Shown one piece after another: positions 11,523 to 22,173 of a DNA stretch of 64,000 nucleotides (positions are counted from its first letter, which is position 1; every line of letters begins with the position of its first letter). The stretch is from Zizania palustris (Eukaryota; Streptophyta; Magnoliopsida; Poales; Poaceae): positions 34,719,712 through 34,783,711 of the forward strand of contig JAAALK010000286.1 in NCBI GenBank assembly GCA_019279435.1, given 5' to 3'. Both the position numbers and the translations under genes were made by a program. Below the pieces are notes generated by a model. That model had not been told where the DNA came from, did no database searches, and saw only the letters and a program-made list of their open reading frames with translations.

Positions 11523-11524
11523 GT

Positions 11525-11542
11525 TGGCGCCGTCCGTGGGGA
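11525..11542 (+). promoter_or_regulatory. Element A primer-binding site
   Basis: TGGCGCCGTCCGTGGGGA begins two bases after the 5' LTR, the normal position for the tRNA primer of minus-strand synthesis. Element C has the related TGGCACCGTCTGTGGGGA. I cannot assign the tRNA with confidence; Asp or Arg primers are the usual candidates for this type. Confidence 0.85.
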
Positions 11543-11584
11543 ACCTAGTCCAAAAAACTTCGTTCTCTACCAACCTCTTGCATC

Positions 11585-14500
11585 ATGCCTCCTAAGCGGA
11601 GTGCACCTCGCAATCCCACTCGGAGGTCCTCTCGGATCTCCGGAGAGATACCCTTCGACACAGTCGAAGTCGGAGGGTCTTCGACTATCCCTCCACCTCA
11701 AACTCCGCAAGGGGCTTCTATCCCTCGAGGATACGAAACCTCTCCACCAACTCCTTCCACACTCCGACCGCCCGGAGCCACTCTACCACCCTCCATTCCG
11801 ATTCGAACTGATCATACCAGTTCTCAAGACCCGGAAGGTCCTTCCGGAGGAGATGAAGATAGCCTTGGAGACATGGCCACTCAAATGGCCAATCTTCAAG
11901 CCGAGGTAGCGAGGTGGCGACAGGAGGCTGCGAACAGGCTTCGCCCTCAAGCCACCCCAGCTATCCCCGAAGTGCACGAAGACGACGATCTTGATTATCC
12001 CGAAGCCCCGGAGAACGCTTCTTACGACAACGAATCTCCGTTGCATCCTGAGCTTCAGAAGATTCGCTTCAATCCGAAGTTTAAAACTTCGAAGCTCTGC
12101 AAGTATGCTGGAGACGAAGATCCCAGTGAGTTTGTGCGTTCTTATGCCCTAGCAATCGAAGCTAGTGGCGGAGACAGAGAAACTATGGCGAAGTGCTTCC
12201 CGTTAGCCCTTGAAGGAGTGGCGTTGAGATGGTTCTGGTCTTTAAAGCCAGGATCAATCGATTCTTGGTCACAGTTAAAAAGGAAGTTCATAAGTAACTT
12301 TCAGGGCACCTTCGTGCCCCCCATGTCTACAGGAAGCCTTTTCCAAGTGAAACAGCTCCCCGAAGAAACATTGAGGCAATACTTCAAGCGCTTCGCTCAC
12401 ACGAAGTCGCAAATTCGGGGGTTGTCCACATCCTCGGTGGTTGATGCGGCTCGGGAAGGCGTCAGTCATAAAGGCCTTCTGGATAAATTGCATCGGAAGA
12501 GCATCACCACAGTATCACAGTTGATGTCGTACTTCGAGGAGTACTCGAAGTCGGAAGAAGGTTGGCTTCGGAGAACTACTGCCACTTCGACAGTGTTGAC
12601 AGAAGTTAAAGCAGAAGTGAAGACTTCGGCTCCGCCGCAAGAGCCAGTCCCCGAAGTGCAACATGATAGAAGAAGAGGGCAAAAGCACCCTCGTTCTGAG
12701 GTCTTAAACATTGCACCCCCGCAGAAGTTTGCACCAAGAGCTCCACAGCCTGCGGGGAACAAGTCCAGCGGCTGGAGGCCGCCAGGGAAAACGGCTGGCA
12801 AAGGCCAGACCCTTTTTTGCTGTATTCATGGAGAGAACCGAAGCCATGCAACTGACACCTGCAAGGCTATTCTTACCCTTCGGGGAGAATACTTGGAGAG
12901 AACTTCGGGTCGAGGTAGTACCGACCGAAGTCCAGCAGCAGCAGTGCGCTCGGAGCCGGTCCAGGCTGTAGCGCGAATAGAAAATTTTGATGCTGCAAGA
13001 CATCCTCCGGTGGCCAATGTTATGCCACCTCCGAAGCAAGAAGAAGGGCAAGATAGAGGGAAGAGAGTAGTTCTCCCTATCTCCGGAGGAGGTACCCTCG
13101 GAAGCATGTCCAAGAGACAGCGAAGAGAGTACGTCCGAGAAGTAGGCCACATTGGGACTTCGTCATCTGCAGCTGCAATGCCGGAGTGGTCTCATGTTCC
13201 AATATCTTTCTCTGCGGAGGATGCAGCTGGTATCAAGTTCCCGCATGCAGATCCATTGGTTATCACTGCTGATATTGCCGGAACTGAAGTCCGAAGGGTG
13301 CTAATCGACGGAGGTAGCTCGGCAGATATCATATTTGTACAAGCCTTCGATCAGTTATGCATTTCCCGGAAGCATCTTCTCCCAGCGGCTCGTCCTCTGC
13401 AAGGCTTTGCAGGACCTCCGCTAGATGCACTTGGCCAGATAGGTCTGGAAGTAACCTTCGGAGAAGGTTTACTAGCCCGAACTGAAGAAGTTATCTTTGA
13501 TGTGGTGGATGCCCCGTATGCTTATAATGTTATCTTTGGCCGAGGCATGTTGAATCAGTTCGGAGCTGTGGCGCATCACAATTACTTGTGCATGAAGATG
13601 CCCACACAATCAGGAGTTCTGACAGTCTTCGGAGATCAAGCCATAGCTCGGAGAGCAGAATATGGTCATGGTCCTCCTCTTGATCCGAGGCAAGTAAACA
13701 GTGTCCAAGAAAATGGAGAAATTTTTTCAGCCTCCTCCGAAGCTTCGAAGAAATCGTTTCCAAGACCAAGTCCCGAAGGAGAGATTGCAACGAAGATCAT
13801 TGTCAAAGATGGTAAAGAATACACTTTTCAGTTTGGTAAAGATTTACCTCCCGAAGTTGCAACTTCCTTGGAAAAGGTTGTAGGAGAAAATTTGGATGTC
13901 TTCGCCTGGTCTGACGAAGATATCACCGGAGTCGATCGGGATATTATTGAGCACAGCTTGCTTGTAAACCCGAAGGCCCGGCCTGTTCGACAAGGGCTCC
14001 GGAAGATGTCCGCAGAGAGAGCTGCTCTAGCTAAGGACGAAGTTGAAAAACTGTTGAAGGCTGGGATTATCAGAGAAGTGGCCCATACAGAATGGCTAGC
14101 CAACCCAGTCTTCGTCAGGAAGAAGTCTTCCGGAAAGTGGCGCATGTGCATTGATTTCACATCTTTGAATAAAGCGTGCCCACGTGACCCCTACCCCATG
14201 CCCCGAATTGATCAACTAGTTGACTCCACTGCAGGTTCGGAGTTACTAAGCTTCCTTGACGCCTATTCCGGCTATCATCAAATATGGTTGAAGCGCGAAG
14301 ATGAAATCAAGACGAGCTTTGTAACTCCTTCGGGAGTCTTTTGCTATGTAAGAATGCCCTTTGGCCTAAGAAATGCCGGGGCTACTTTTTCAAGATTAGT
14401 TGCTAAGGCTCTAGGTCATCAACTAGGTCGCAATGTGGAGGCCTATATGGATGATATTGTAATAAAGAGTGCTTTAAAGCACCAACATAGCCTAGACTTA

Positions 14501-15631
14501 GCAGAAACATTCAATAGCCTTCGGGCATGTGGGATCCGCCTTAACCCCGAAAAATGTATATTCGGAGCTAAGGCTGGAAAGTTGTTAGGGTACTTAGTTT
14601 CAAGCAGGGGAATTGAAGCTAGCCCTACTCAAATAACTGCGCTGCAGAAGATGGCTCCTCCGGAGAATTTAAAGCAAGTGCAAAAGCTGACTGGACGTCT
14701 AGCCGCACTTAGCAGGTTTTTATCAAGATCTGCGGAGAGGAGCTTGCCAATCTTTAAAGCCTTGAAAGGGTCCGAAGATTTTGCATGGACACCGGAGTGT
14801 CAGAAAAGCTTCGAAGATATTAAAGATTATCTCAGCAATCTTGCTACACTTACGGTGCCTATTGCGGACGAAACCCTACTTCTGTATCTTGCAGCCACAG
14901 GCTCAGCAGTCAGCGCAGTCCTTGTCAGAGAAGATGATATCAATGGGAAGTTGGTCCAAAATCCTGTTTATTTTGTATCCGAAGCATTGTCAGGAGCGAA
15001 GACAAGATACTCCGAACTTGAGAAATTCGTTTATGCTCTGATAATGGCTTCGAGGAAGCTAAGACATTATTTTTTGGCTCACAATGTAATTGTACCAACT
15101 TCGTATCCTTTAGGAGATATGCTCCGAAGCAAAGATTCCACTGGAAGAATTGGAAAGTGGGCAGTAGAACTAGCACCCTTCGGCATATCTTTCCTGGCAA
15201 GGACAGCTATCAAATCCCAAGTCCTAGCAGACTTCGTAGCAGAGTGGACTCCACCTGCGAAGTTGACTCCGGAGAAATCAGATGACGGAGTATGGACTAT
15301 TTACTCCGATGGGGCTTTCCAAGCATCCGGAGCAGGTATTGGGGCAGTATTAATTTCTCCGTCAGGTCAAAGAGCAATGTACTCCGCAAGACTCAACTTT
15401 AAGTCTACCAATAATATAGCGGAGTACGAAGGAATATTATTGGGACTCCGGAAAGCACGTGCTCTAGGGGCTACAAGGATAATTATAAAAACAGATTCTC
15501 AGATAGTAGCAGGGCACGTAGACAAAAGTTTTCCAAGTCCGACATCCACAGCTTGCAAAGTACTTAGAAGAAATTCGCAAGATCGAAGCACATTTCAAGG
15601 GTATTTCCATTCGGAGTATACCAAGAGCTGA
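11585..15631 (+). CDS. gag-pol: Element A gag-protease-RT-RNase H polyprotein (1348 codons, ends by frameshift)
   Basis: Starts at ATG 63 bp after the LTR. Residues 1-140 are Pro/Ser-rich with a short coiled coil. Residues about 170-280 are the retrotransposon gag domain. A Cys/His cluster (C412/C413, H415, H421, C426) is the nucleic-acid-binding motif. The aspartic protease has Asp575 in LIDGGSSADI. RT spans about 850-1020 with YMDD at 954-957. The RT-linked RNase H lies around 1094-1170, and a second RNase H starts near 1233 with its first Asp at 1242. An extra C near 15532, compared with element B, shifts the frame after GHVDKSF, so the native protein would continue in the next frame to 16983. 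The last ~35 residues encoded here are out-of-frame. Confidence 0.93.
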   Translation: MPPKRSAPRNPTRRSSRISGEIPFDTVEVGGSSTIPPPQTPQGASIPRGYETSPPTPSTLRPPGATLPPSIPIRTDHTSSQDPEGPSGGDEDSLGDMATQMANLQAEVARWRQEAANRLRPQATPAIPEVHEDDDLDYPEAPENASYDNESPLHPELQKIRFNPKFKTSKLCKYAGDEDPSEFVRSYALAIEASGGDRETMAKCFPLALEGVALRWFWSLKPGSIDSWSQLKRKFISNFQGTFVPPMSTGSLFQVKQLPEETLRQYFKRFAHTKSQIRGLSTSSVVDAAREGVSHKGLLDKLHRKSITTVSQLMSYFEEYSKSEEGWLRRTTATSTVLTEVKAEVKTSAPPQEPVPEVQHDRRRGQKHPRSEVLNIAPPQKFAPRAPQPAGNKSSGWRPPGKTAGKGQTLFCCIHGENRSHATDTCKAILTLRGEYLERTSGRGSTDRSPAAAVRSEPVQAVARIENFDAARHPPVANVMPPPKQEEGQDRGKRVVLPISGGGTLGSMSKRQRREYVREVGHIGTSSSAAAMPEWSHVPISFSAEDAAGIKFPHADPLVITADIAGTEVRRVLIDGGSSADIIFVQAFDQLCISRKHLLPAARPLQGFAGPPLDALGQIGLEVTFGEGLLARTEEVIFDVVDAPYAYNVIFGRGMLNQFGAVAHHNYLCMKMPTQSGVLTVFGDQAIARRAEYGHGPPLDPRQVNSVQENGEIFSASSEASKKSFPRPSPEGEIATKIIVKDGKEYTFQFGKDLPPEVATSLEKVVGENLDVFAWSDEDITGVDRDIIEHSLLVNPKARPVRQGLRKMSAERAALAKDEVEKLLKAGIIREVAHTEWLANPVFVRKKSSGKWRMCIDFTSLNKACPRDPYPMPRIDQLVDSTAGSELLSFLDAYSGYHQIWLKREDEIKTSFVTPSGVFCYVRMPFGLRNAGATFSRLVAKALGHQLGRNVEAYMDDIVIKSALKHQHSLDLAETFNSLRACGIRLNPEKCIFGAKAGKLLGYLVSSRGIEASPTQITALQKMAPPENLKQVQKLTGRLAALSRFLSRSAERSLPIFKALKGSEDFAWTPECQKSFEDIKDYLSNLATLTVPIADETLLLYLAATGSAVSAVLVREDDINGKLVQNPVYFVSEALSGAKTRYSELEKFVYALIMASRKLRHYFLAHNVIVPTSYPLGDMLRSKDSTGRIGKWAVELAPFGISFLARTAIKSQVLADFVAEWTPPAKLTPEKSDDGVWTIYSDGAFQASGAGIGAVLISPSGQRAMYSARLNFKSTNNIAEYEGILLGLRKARALGATRIIIKTDSQIVAGHVDKSFPSPTSTACKVLRRNSQDRSTFQGYFHSEYTKS

Positions 15632-16983
15632 AAACGTGCAAGCGGACATTTTAGCGAAGGCTGCTGCCGGAGCTGTGGATGTGCCTGACGAAGCTTTCTA
15701 TGAGGAGCTCAATATACCTTCGGTGCCACAAGTTGCTTCTGCAGAGATTCTCTGCATTCCTAGTGCAGATTGGAAGGATTCAATCATAGAACTCTTGCAA
15801 GGAGGAACAAATTTGCCCGAAGAGCCCCAATTGTCAAGATTAAAGCTCAGAGCAAGAAACTATCAGCTAATCAACGGTATATTATACAAGGCCGGAGTAT
15901 GTTCCCCTCTACTCCGATGTATATCTCAAGCCGAAGGCCAAGAAATTCTTCGAGAAATTCACGAAGGCCTTTGTGGAAGCCATTTAGCCCCTAGAGCTCT
16001 GGCAGGAAAAACACTTCGCCAGGGGCTTTATTGGCCCACAATAACAGCTGATGCGGAGAGCTTGGTCCGCACTTGCCAAGGATGCCAGTGGATGGGTCGA
16101 CGGAGTCATCGCCCACCAACAGCTCTTCAAGTCATTGCTCCAGTATGGCCTATGGCCAGATGGGGTATGGATCTAATTGGTCCCTTTCCGTTAGCAAAGG
16201 GAAATCTAAAGTTCGCAGTGGTAGCTATCGAATATTTTTCTAAGTGGGTGGAAGCAGAACCCTTAACAGCTATCACTTCGAATAATGTACAGAAATTCTT
16301 CTGGAAAAACATTATTTGCAGGTTCGGAGTGCCTAGATATCTCACAGTTGATAATGGAACACAGTTCGACGCAGAACCCTTCAGGAAGTTTTGCGGAGAC
16401 CTAGGCATTCAACTATGTTTTGCTGCAGTGAGACATCCTCAGTCAAATGGAGCCGTTGAGCGAGCCAATGGAAATATTTTATCAGGGCTAAATCGAAGAA
16501 TAGTAGGACTATCAAAGGGACTGTGGACCGAAGAACTTCCGAAGATTTTGTGGTCCATTCGGACTACACAAACAAGGTCCACAGGTTTTACTCCATTCAG
16601 ACTGCTATTCGGAGATGAAGCTATGACTCCAACGGAGCTCAAAGGGGGATCACTTCGCAGCACCGAACCAGACATCGAAGAAGAAAGACAAGCTTCGTTA
16701 GATTTGTCAGAAGAGACAAGACTTCGAGCTGTAGCCAATTTATCAAAGTATCATCAGCAGACGAAGACTTGGTATGACCCGAAGGTTAAGCTCAGCGAGT
16801 TAAGGCCGGGTCATCTTGTTCTACGAAGCATTATAGCACCAGGGAAGTTAGGCAATAAATGGGAAGGTCCATATCTAATCGTCCGCTCGGGGCGCCCTGG
16901 TTCATTTCAAATTAGCTAATTTAGAAGGTGAAGAGTTAGCACATACTTGGCATGCGGAGCACCTAAAGCGATACTTCGCATAA
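15533..16983 (+). pseudogene. Element A end of second RNase H and integrase (frameshifted continuation)
   Basis: Continues the polyprotein in the +1 frame. It holds the end of the second RNase H (RAENVQADILAKAA), the integrase zinc-binding region (H..H near 15958-15985, CQGC near 16075-16086) and the DDE core: Asp near 16169, Asp at 16350-16352 and Glu at 16458-16460. The last two are separated by exactly 35 residues. No chromodomain is present. A second one-base insertion near 16908 shifts the frame just before LANLEGEE; the family stop is then TAA at 16981-16983. Element B has neither insertion, so these are defects or sequencing errors rather than programmed shifts. Confidence 0.9.
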
Positions 16984-17020
16984 GGGCCCCTTGTAATCTG
17001 TTTGTAATCACCTCTAAATT

Positions 17021-17026
17021 AATAAA
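17021..17026 (+). terminator. Internal polyadenylation-like signal after element A pol
   Basis: AATAAA lies 38 bp after the pol stop, and the matching AATAAA is kept in element B at 4747-4752. It could end a short gag-pol mRNA ahead of the repeat array, separate from genome-length RNA polyadenylated in the LTR. This is inference from position and conservation. Confidence 0.4.
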
Positions 17027-17179
17027 ACATACACCAGTGGTTTGCCCTTCCCCTTGACACTCCTAGTTTCCCGAGCGGACGCGCTGGGACGGAAGTCGAT
17101 CGAGAGGGAAGTGTCATCAAGCTGGCTGTATTTCCGGACTTCGAACCCTTAAAGTCGAAGCCTCCGGTGTGGTGGCTGA

Positions 17180-17605
17180 AATCCATCCGGAGCCCAAGCT
17201 GATACCTTGTAGGCATCCGTAAAAGAGCCAATACCACATTCTACGGAGTCCAAGCTTCGGCTGGTAGACTTCCGTAAAAAGAGCCGAAGGTGGCCAAAAT
17301 CTGCGGAGTCCAAGCTGCAGCTTGTCAGACTTCCGTAAAAAGAGCCGAAGGTGGCCAAATTCTGCGAAGTCCAAGCTCCGGCTGGTAGACTTCTGCAAAA
17401 AAGAGCCCAAGTGGCCAAATTCTGCGAAGTCCAAGCTCCGGCTGGTAGACTTCTGCAAAAAAGAGCCCAAGTGGCCAAATTTTGCGAAGTCCAAGCTCCG
17501 GCTGGTAGACTTCTGCAAAAAATAGCCGAAGGTGGCTACAATTTCTGCGAAATCCAAGCTCCGGCTGGTAGATTTCCGCAAAAAACAGCCGAAGGTGGCT
17601 AAAGC
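17180..17605. repeat. Element A tandem repeat, about 7 units of ~60 bp
   Basis: The units share GTCCAAGCTCCGGCTGGTAG, ACTTCTGCAAAAAAGAGCC and GTGGCCAAATT. Two central 60-bp units (about 17362-17481) are almost identical, while outer units are diverged, the pattern of recent local expansion. One unit contains the perfect palindrome CAAGCTGCAGCTTG. The unit is related to the repeat in element B, but copy number and sequence differ. It lies between the convergent ends of pol and the antisense gene. Confidence 0.93.
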
Positions 17606-17969
17606 AAACAGCATTTAAGCCATGAGCTTCAAATGATTGTTCATATGCGTCCAAAGTGACAAAATTTTTTAAGACATTAAAGTGTCCTGGAAGTTATCTC
17701 AATTGATCTCTTTCATGAAATAAACAAAGGTACCAAGTTACCATTTTTCTGACTACAGATAGTCGAAGACATTTCATAAGATTTCAAAAGATCTTTAAAT
17801 GACAGAGGGGCTCCGAACCCCCAAAAAATTGTACTCCGAAGTTTTTTCTTTGCGCATAACCATCTTCGAATACAGTTCGAAGTTGCTTATACCCAAAGAG
17901 GGGCTAGTAAATATGGAGACAATTTTAAATCGGCATTCATTATCAAAACAAATGTATTTACAAATTACA
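17606..17969. other. Element A spacer between repeats and antisense gene stop
   Basis: Non-coding. It is conserved with element B (5220-5508), including the purine tract AAGAGGGGCT (17896-17905). Nothing else is recognised. Confidence 0.5.
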
Positions 17970-20900
17970 TCATGAAAAATTGGTATCTATACCAAGAAGG
18001 AATCGGAGACCTCTTCGGTCCCGAGAGCTAGGGGTGGAACGACTAGTTCCAACATCGGAAGTTCTAAGAACTTTACGTTTAACTCTCTTCCTCCCCTTCG
18101 AAGCTCTAAAATCCTTCTGCTCTTGTTGAAGTTCGGCCCAAGTTCGAAGCCGCTCGGGGCTTCTCTCCCAGCTTCTAAGATCTTCAGATCTTTTATTTTG
18201 GGCTTCACCTTCGTCTTCGGACCAATTAGTGTCTTCAGAAGACGAGGTGTTTGCGTCGCTCTCTTTATCTTCCTCTTTAATATAAGACAATATGTCTTTG
18301 ATTACTTCGGGCGCAATAACGCCGGAGTCATCTCGAGGGATAAGAAATCGAGGACGCTTATAACTCTTTAGAAGTTCGAAGGTGTTCCACAGTGAGCGAA
18401 GTTCGCTGTTAAGCTCTAACACTTCGATATCTTCCATAAGAGGCAAAGCCTAAAAATATGACAAACAAGATTTTCATTGATAAATATTTACAAGCATCAG
18501 CTTTACATAATCAAAAAATCCTAAATAATCCTAAACCTGCGGGTTCGGAGGAGGCTGACTGCTCGAAGCTTGGCTCCGAACTTGCTTTTGGCGTTGGCCT
18601 TCGTCAATCCAAGCCTTGATCGCAGATCGACCTTCGGCTCTCCATGAAGTCTGGAAGGCTCGCCAAGCAACAGCTACACCTTCGGAAGGTTTTAAAAGTC
18701 GGTCGTCGTCGAAGATGATGGAGCCCTGTGCGCTCGGAGTGATTGATCGGCCCAAATCCTCGTAGTAGCGAAGTATTCCAAGGGCAGACACTTGTCCGGA
18801 GAGTTCTCCATAACGTATGCCTGCCGTCTTCATTTGCTTCGCTGCTCCTTGGATCCTCTTTAGCCGGCGCAGCAGAGTTACATTGTCATCCGAAGGTAGT
18901 GATCCAGTAGTACCGAAGTACTCCAAGACACCTAACATTTGTTCAATGACCTCCGAAGCCACCTTCTCGGACTTAACCTTTTCTTCAATAAGCATATCCT
19001 TGGCCGAAGTTGTTTCAGCTAAAACTCCGGAGATTCGAGCGTTCTCCGTAGTCAAAGCATTCTTTTGAGTTCGGAGTTGGCCAGCCTCTTCTTGTAGCCT
19101 TACAAGTGCGGAGTCCTTCGCAGCATCCTCCGTCCGCAGTCTTTCAATCTCCGCTCGAAGCACAACTCTTTCTGCTTCGAGCTCTTTCCTTGCAGCTTCC
19201 AAACTTTGCCTAGCCCTTCGCTCTGCTATTATCACATTGTCCATTTGAGATACTCGACCTTCGGAGAAGTTAAGATTTCTTTGAAGAGTTTCGTTCTCTT
19301 CCCGAAGTTGAGCAATTTCGTTTTCATTCGACAAAGCTGCAGCGCGGGCTAAGACTGCTTGCTAAGAAAAAGAAAAACTAGAATAAGAAATTATTCATAT
19401 ATAATTCATTATTTGGTTCGAAGATGCTTTATACCTGATAAGCTGCTCTTTCCACAGCAAGGTTAAGCTCCGAACCCTTCACTCTGCTTAAACGGGCTAC
19501 CAGTTCTGTTTCCCCGACTTGGCGACTGGCTTCACCCAAAGGTTTAACCAAAGTCCCAAGTCCGGTTTTCTCCTCCAAAAAAGGAGTTATGAGAGGAAGC
19601 AGTTTCGAAGCTTTCTGGTCAGCCCTGCTTAGCGAAGGTCCGGAGGTTTCTTCCGAGGCCCTTGGAACTTCAGAAGATGGCCCCCCCTCAGTCGATTCAC
19701 TTTCGTCCGTTGACTCAGATGAAGTCGATCCTTGAGCTGGGAGGGGCTCGATGTGTCTTTTTCCTCTTCCAGGCCCCGGTAGAGCAACTCCCGGTTGCGG
19801 CCCCGAAGTTGTCGAAGGTCTTAGAGTTGTATCTTCGAGGGATACTTCGACAACAGGAGGCTCTGAAAAACCAAAAATATTACACATTGTATAATTTTGC
19901 AAAAATTGATAAGAATTAAGCAAAATTTACCTTCGATATTCTCTGGAATATCGAGCACCGGGCTGATCGGAGGATCATAAGTGTAGTCCTCATCCGAATC
20001 AGCCGTTAAGTCTTGGGCTACAGGAGCATCGTCCTGAAGAACCCTCGTTACTTCTTCGAGAATCGAAGCCATAGTGACTTCGACTCCCCCTTCATCCACT
20101 GAAACTCTGGCCTGAGTTGTGTCTTCCTGAACTACCGAAGTCATTGGTTGATCAACATTGTCTCCAGACTCCGGTATGTTCGCAGGCACTTCGGCCTCAT
20201 TCACACCCATAGGGGCTTCGTTTTGTTCTCCCTGGGTATTCGGAGCTCTTACTTCTTCGATGTTGGTTTGAGGCTCCGGAATACCTGCAGTGTCTTCAAT
20301 GAGAATACTTCGTTGAGCTGCATCTTCGTCAATTAATCTTACTAGTAAAATACCTTCGTCTTCTTTAGAGCTAGAAACCGAAGCTTTTGAGCTCGAAGGT
20401 GCGAGGTTTTTCGGCTTCCGAGCCACCTTCTTCGTCGGAGTCCTTGCGGAGCTGGAGGCTCCAGCTTCGGCTACTCTCTTCTTGGGTCCTTTCTCTTGAG
20501 GCACCCAGTCCATCAGAGGGGGCGGAGTTAACTCCAACATTCCCCATACTCTGTTAAATCGCTCCCAACTTCCGACTAATTTGATTCGCCATTCTTTCTC
20601 GGACGGAGTTGGAGCACCCAAAATCTTCTCCGAAGCCCTTACAATTTGCTCTGAAGTAATAGGGGCTGAAGAAGCTAAAAAATAATTCAAGTTAATCTTT
20701 CTTCGAAGTAAATATGTACTATGCATGTTGGTTTCGAAGTTACCTGCAGGGCTCGAAGTATAGCTTATTTTACGAAGACCGCCTTCCGAGTCATCCTCGA
20801 AGGCGATAGGCCAGTTGGCCATCAGTGGAGGAATTTGAAGACCGATGAATTCTTCGGCCAAATCTCGCATACTGAGCCTCCGACTAATTTTTTCAAGCAG

Positions 20901-21689
20901 GTTCAGGCGGGCTTCGAGCTGACCTTCGTCGGGTTGCACTAGAGCTTCCTTCCGGAATCTGATTTCTTTGAGAGGTCCAGCTAGAGGACTGTTAACTCCG
21001 ACTTCGGCGTAAAACCACCGCAGCACCCAATCAGTATACCATCTAGCGTTGATGGCCTTAGCAGGGAATCGCAGAGCGTATTCATCTCGAAGCCTAAAAT
21101 TGATGCTTCCAAAGGCAACCAATACTTTTTCACCTCCGGAGCCTACGGAAGTCTTCGGCTGACAAGTTGCTCTATGCAGTGCTGCGAAGACTTCAGCCCT
21201 CCCCTCACAACCTTCGGCTCTCAGAGCCCATTCGAAGATAGCTAATCTAGCTACAGCATTCGGAGACAGCTGGGGGAGGGTTACATGAAACAAGTCAAGG
21301 ACTTCGGCCAAGAAATCTACAGCAGGGAGGCCCAAGCCTGCTTCGAAAAAAGCTTCGAACACTACGACTTCTCCGGGTCTTGGTGATGGGATTGCTTCTT
21401 TGCCTGGTCTTCGAACCATTACCCCATTGCTAATCTTACCCCCTGCTGTGATTGCCAAGGACTCTCTTTTGCAGGTCGAAGGTCCCAATTCAAAGGACTG
21501 ATCCAAATATTTGGTCGATGGAGGGCACAGACCTTGGTCATCGGGGATTTGGGGATTTCTCCCCCCTGCCGCCATGGACATTGCCGCCTGCATCTAGGGT
21601 GCCGCCGCCAATGTTGCCGCCGCTGCTGCTGCGGCTGCCTGCTGCCGAGCCAAGGTCGAAGGCGGCGCAGATCCTTTGGTCTTCACCAT
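17970..21689 (-). pseudogene. Element A antisense gene: PF04195-like and coiled-coil protein, 5 exons, one stop
   Basis: Predicted exons on the minus strand: 21689-20744, 20674-19931, 19862-19435, 19361-18537 and 18449-17970. The four introns (69, 68, 73 and 87 bp) all start GT and end AG, and the exons sum to 3423 bp (1141 codons with the stop) in one frame. Exon 1 begins with a Lys- and Ala-rich leader, then a region resembling the putative gypsy-type transposon family (PRPGEVVVFEAFFEAGLGLP through RLAIFEWALRAEG). Exons 2-3 are acidic and Ser-rich, exon 4 is a long coiled coil, and exon 5 is acidic, ending RRGLRFLLGIDTNFS. One premature TAG at codon 32 breaks it; an ATG follows immediately (21593), so a slightly shorter protein could be made. 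Its biochemical role is unknown. Confidence 0.88.
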
Positions 21690-21837
21690 CGCGATTGCTG
21701 GATCAACTTGAGAGAATGGGAACTAGGGCTCAAGAACTCGAAAGTTAGGGCTCAAGAACTCAAGAACTCAAGAACTCAAAAGGCTTTTGACTGGGAGTGA
21801 GCGGTGAAAAGGTAATCGAGTAAGTTCCAGAGTTCTT

Positions 21838-21845
21838 TATTTATA
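21838..21845 (-). promoter_or_regulatory. TATA box of the element A antisense gene
   Basis: Reads TATAAATA on the minus strand (context GGCTATAAATAAAG), about 150 bp upstream of the proposed ATG at 21689. The site is conserved in element B. It implies transcription independent of the LTR promoter and toward the pol gene. Confidence 0.7.
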
Positions 21846-22173
21846 GCCTAAACTTTCCGTTTGTTACCGTTTGGACTCTGCCCTTTCGCATTCCCGCCTG
21901 TTATTTTCCTCCGAAAATAACGCCTCGTATAACTCCGTTAGAAACAGAAACTAACGGCTATATTTTCTAAGTCTAAAAAGACTTTCGAACTTCCTGAGTC
22001 AGTTCTAAGATAGTTCGAAAAGTAATTACCTTATGACTGATTCGAAGTTCATATCTTCATGTATTTCGGAGATAAAACAAAAATCAATAACCCTATGATT
22101 GGTTATCTTTTCTTTCCGTATACTGCTCTCCTAACGTTACAGGTCGAACGGAGAAGCGTATTCGAGGGGCTAC
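21846..22173. other. Element A spacer ahead of 3' LTR, with polypurine tract
   Basis: Upstream region of the antisense gene, without ORFs of note. It ends in GAGGGGCTAC (22164-22173) immediately before the LTR, the probable polypurine tract. Confidence 0.6.

Noticed and set aside
15520..15540. Programmed +1 frameshift in element A
   Set aside because: Element B, although decayed, is in frame at this point and at the second site near 16908, so the family does not need a shift.
17117..17614. Long minus- and plus-strand ORFs with repeated residues across the tandem array
   Set aside because: The repeat unit is 60 bp, so any open frame in one unit stays open in all. Several frames on both strands are open at once, which argues against coding.
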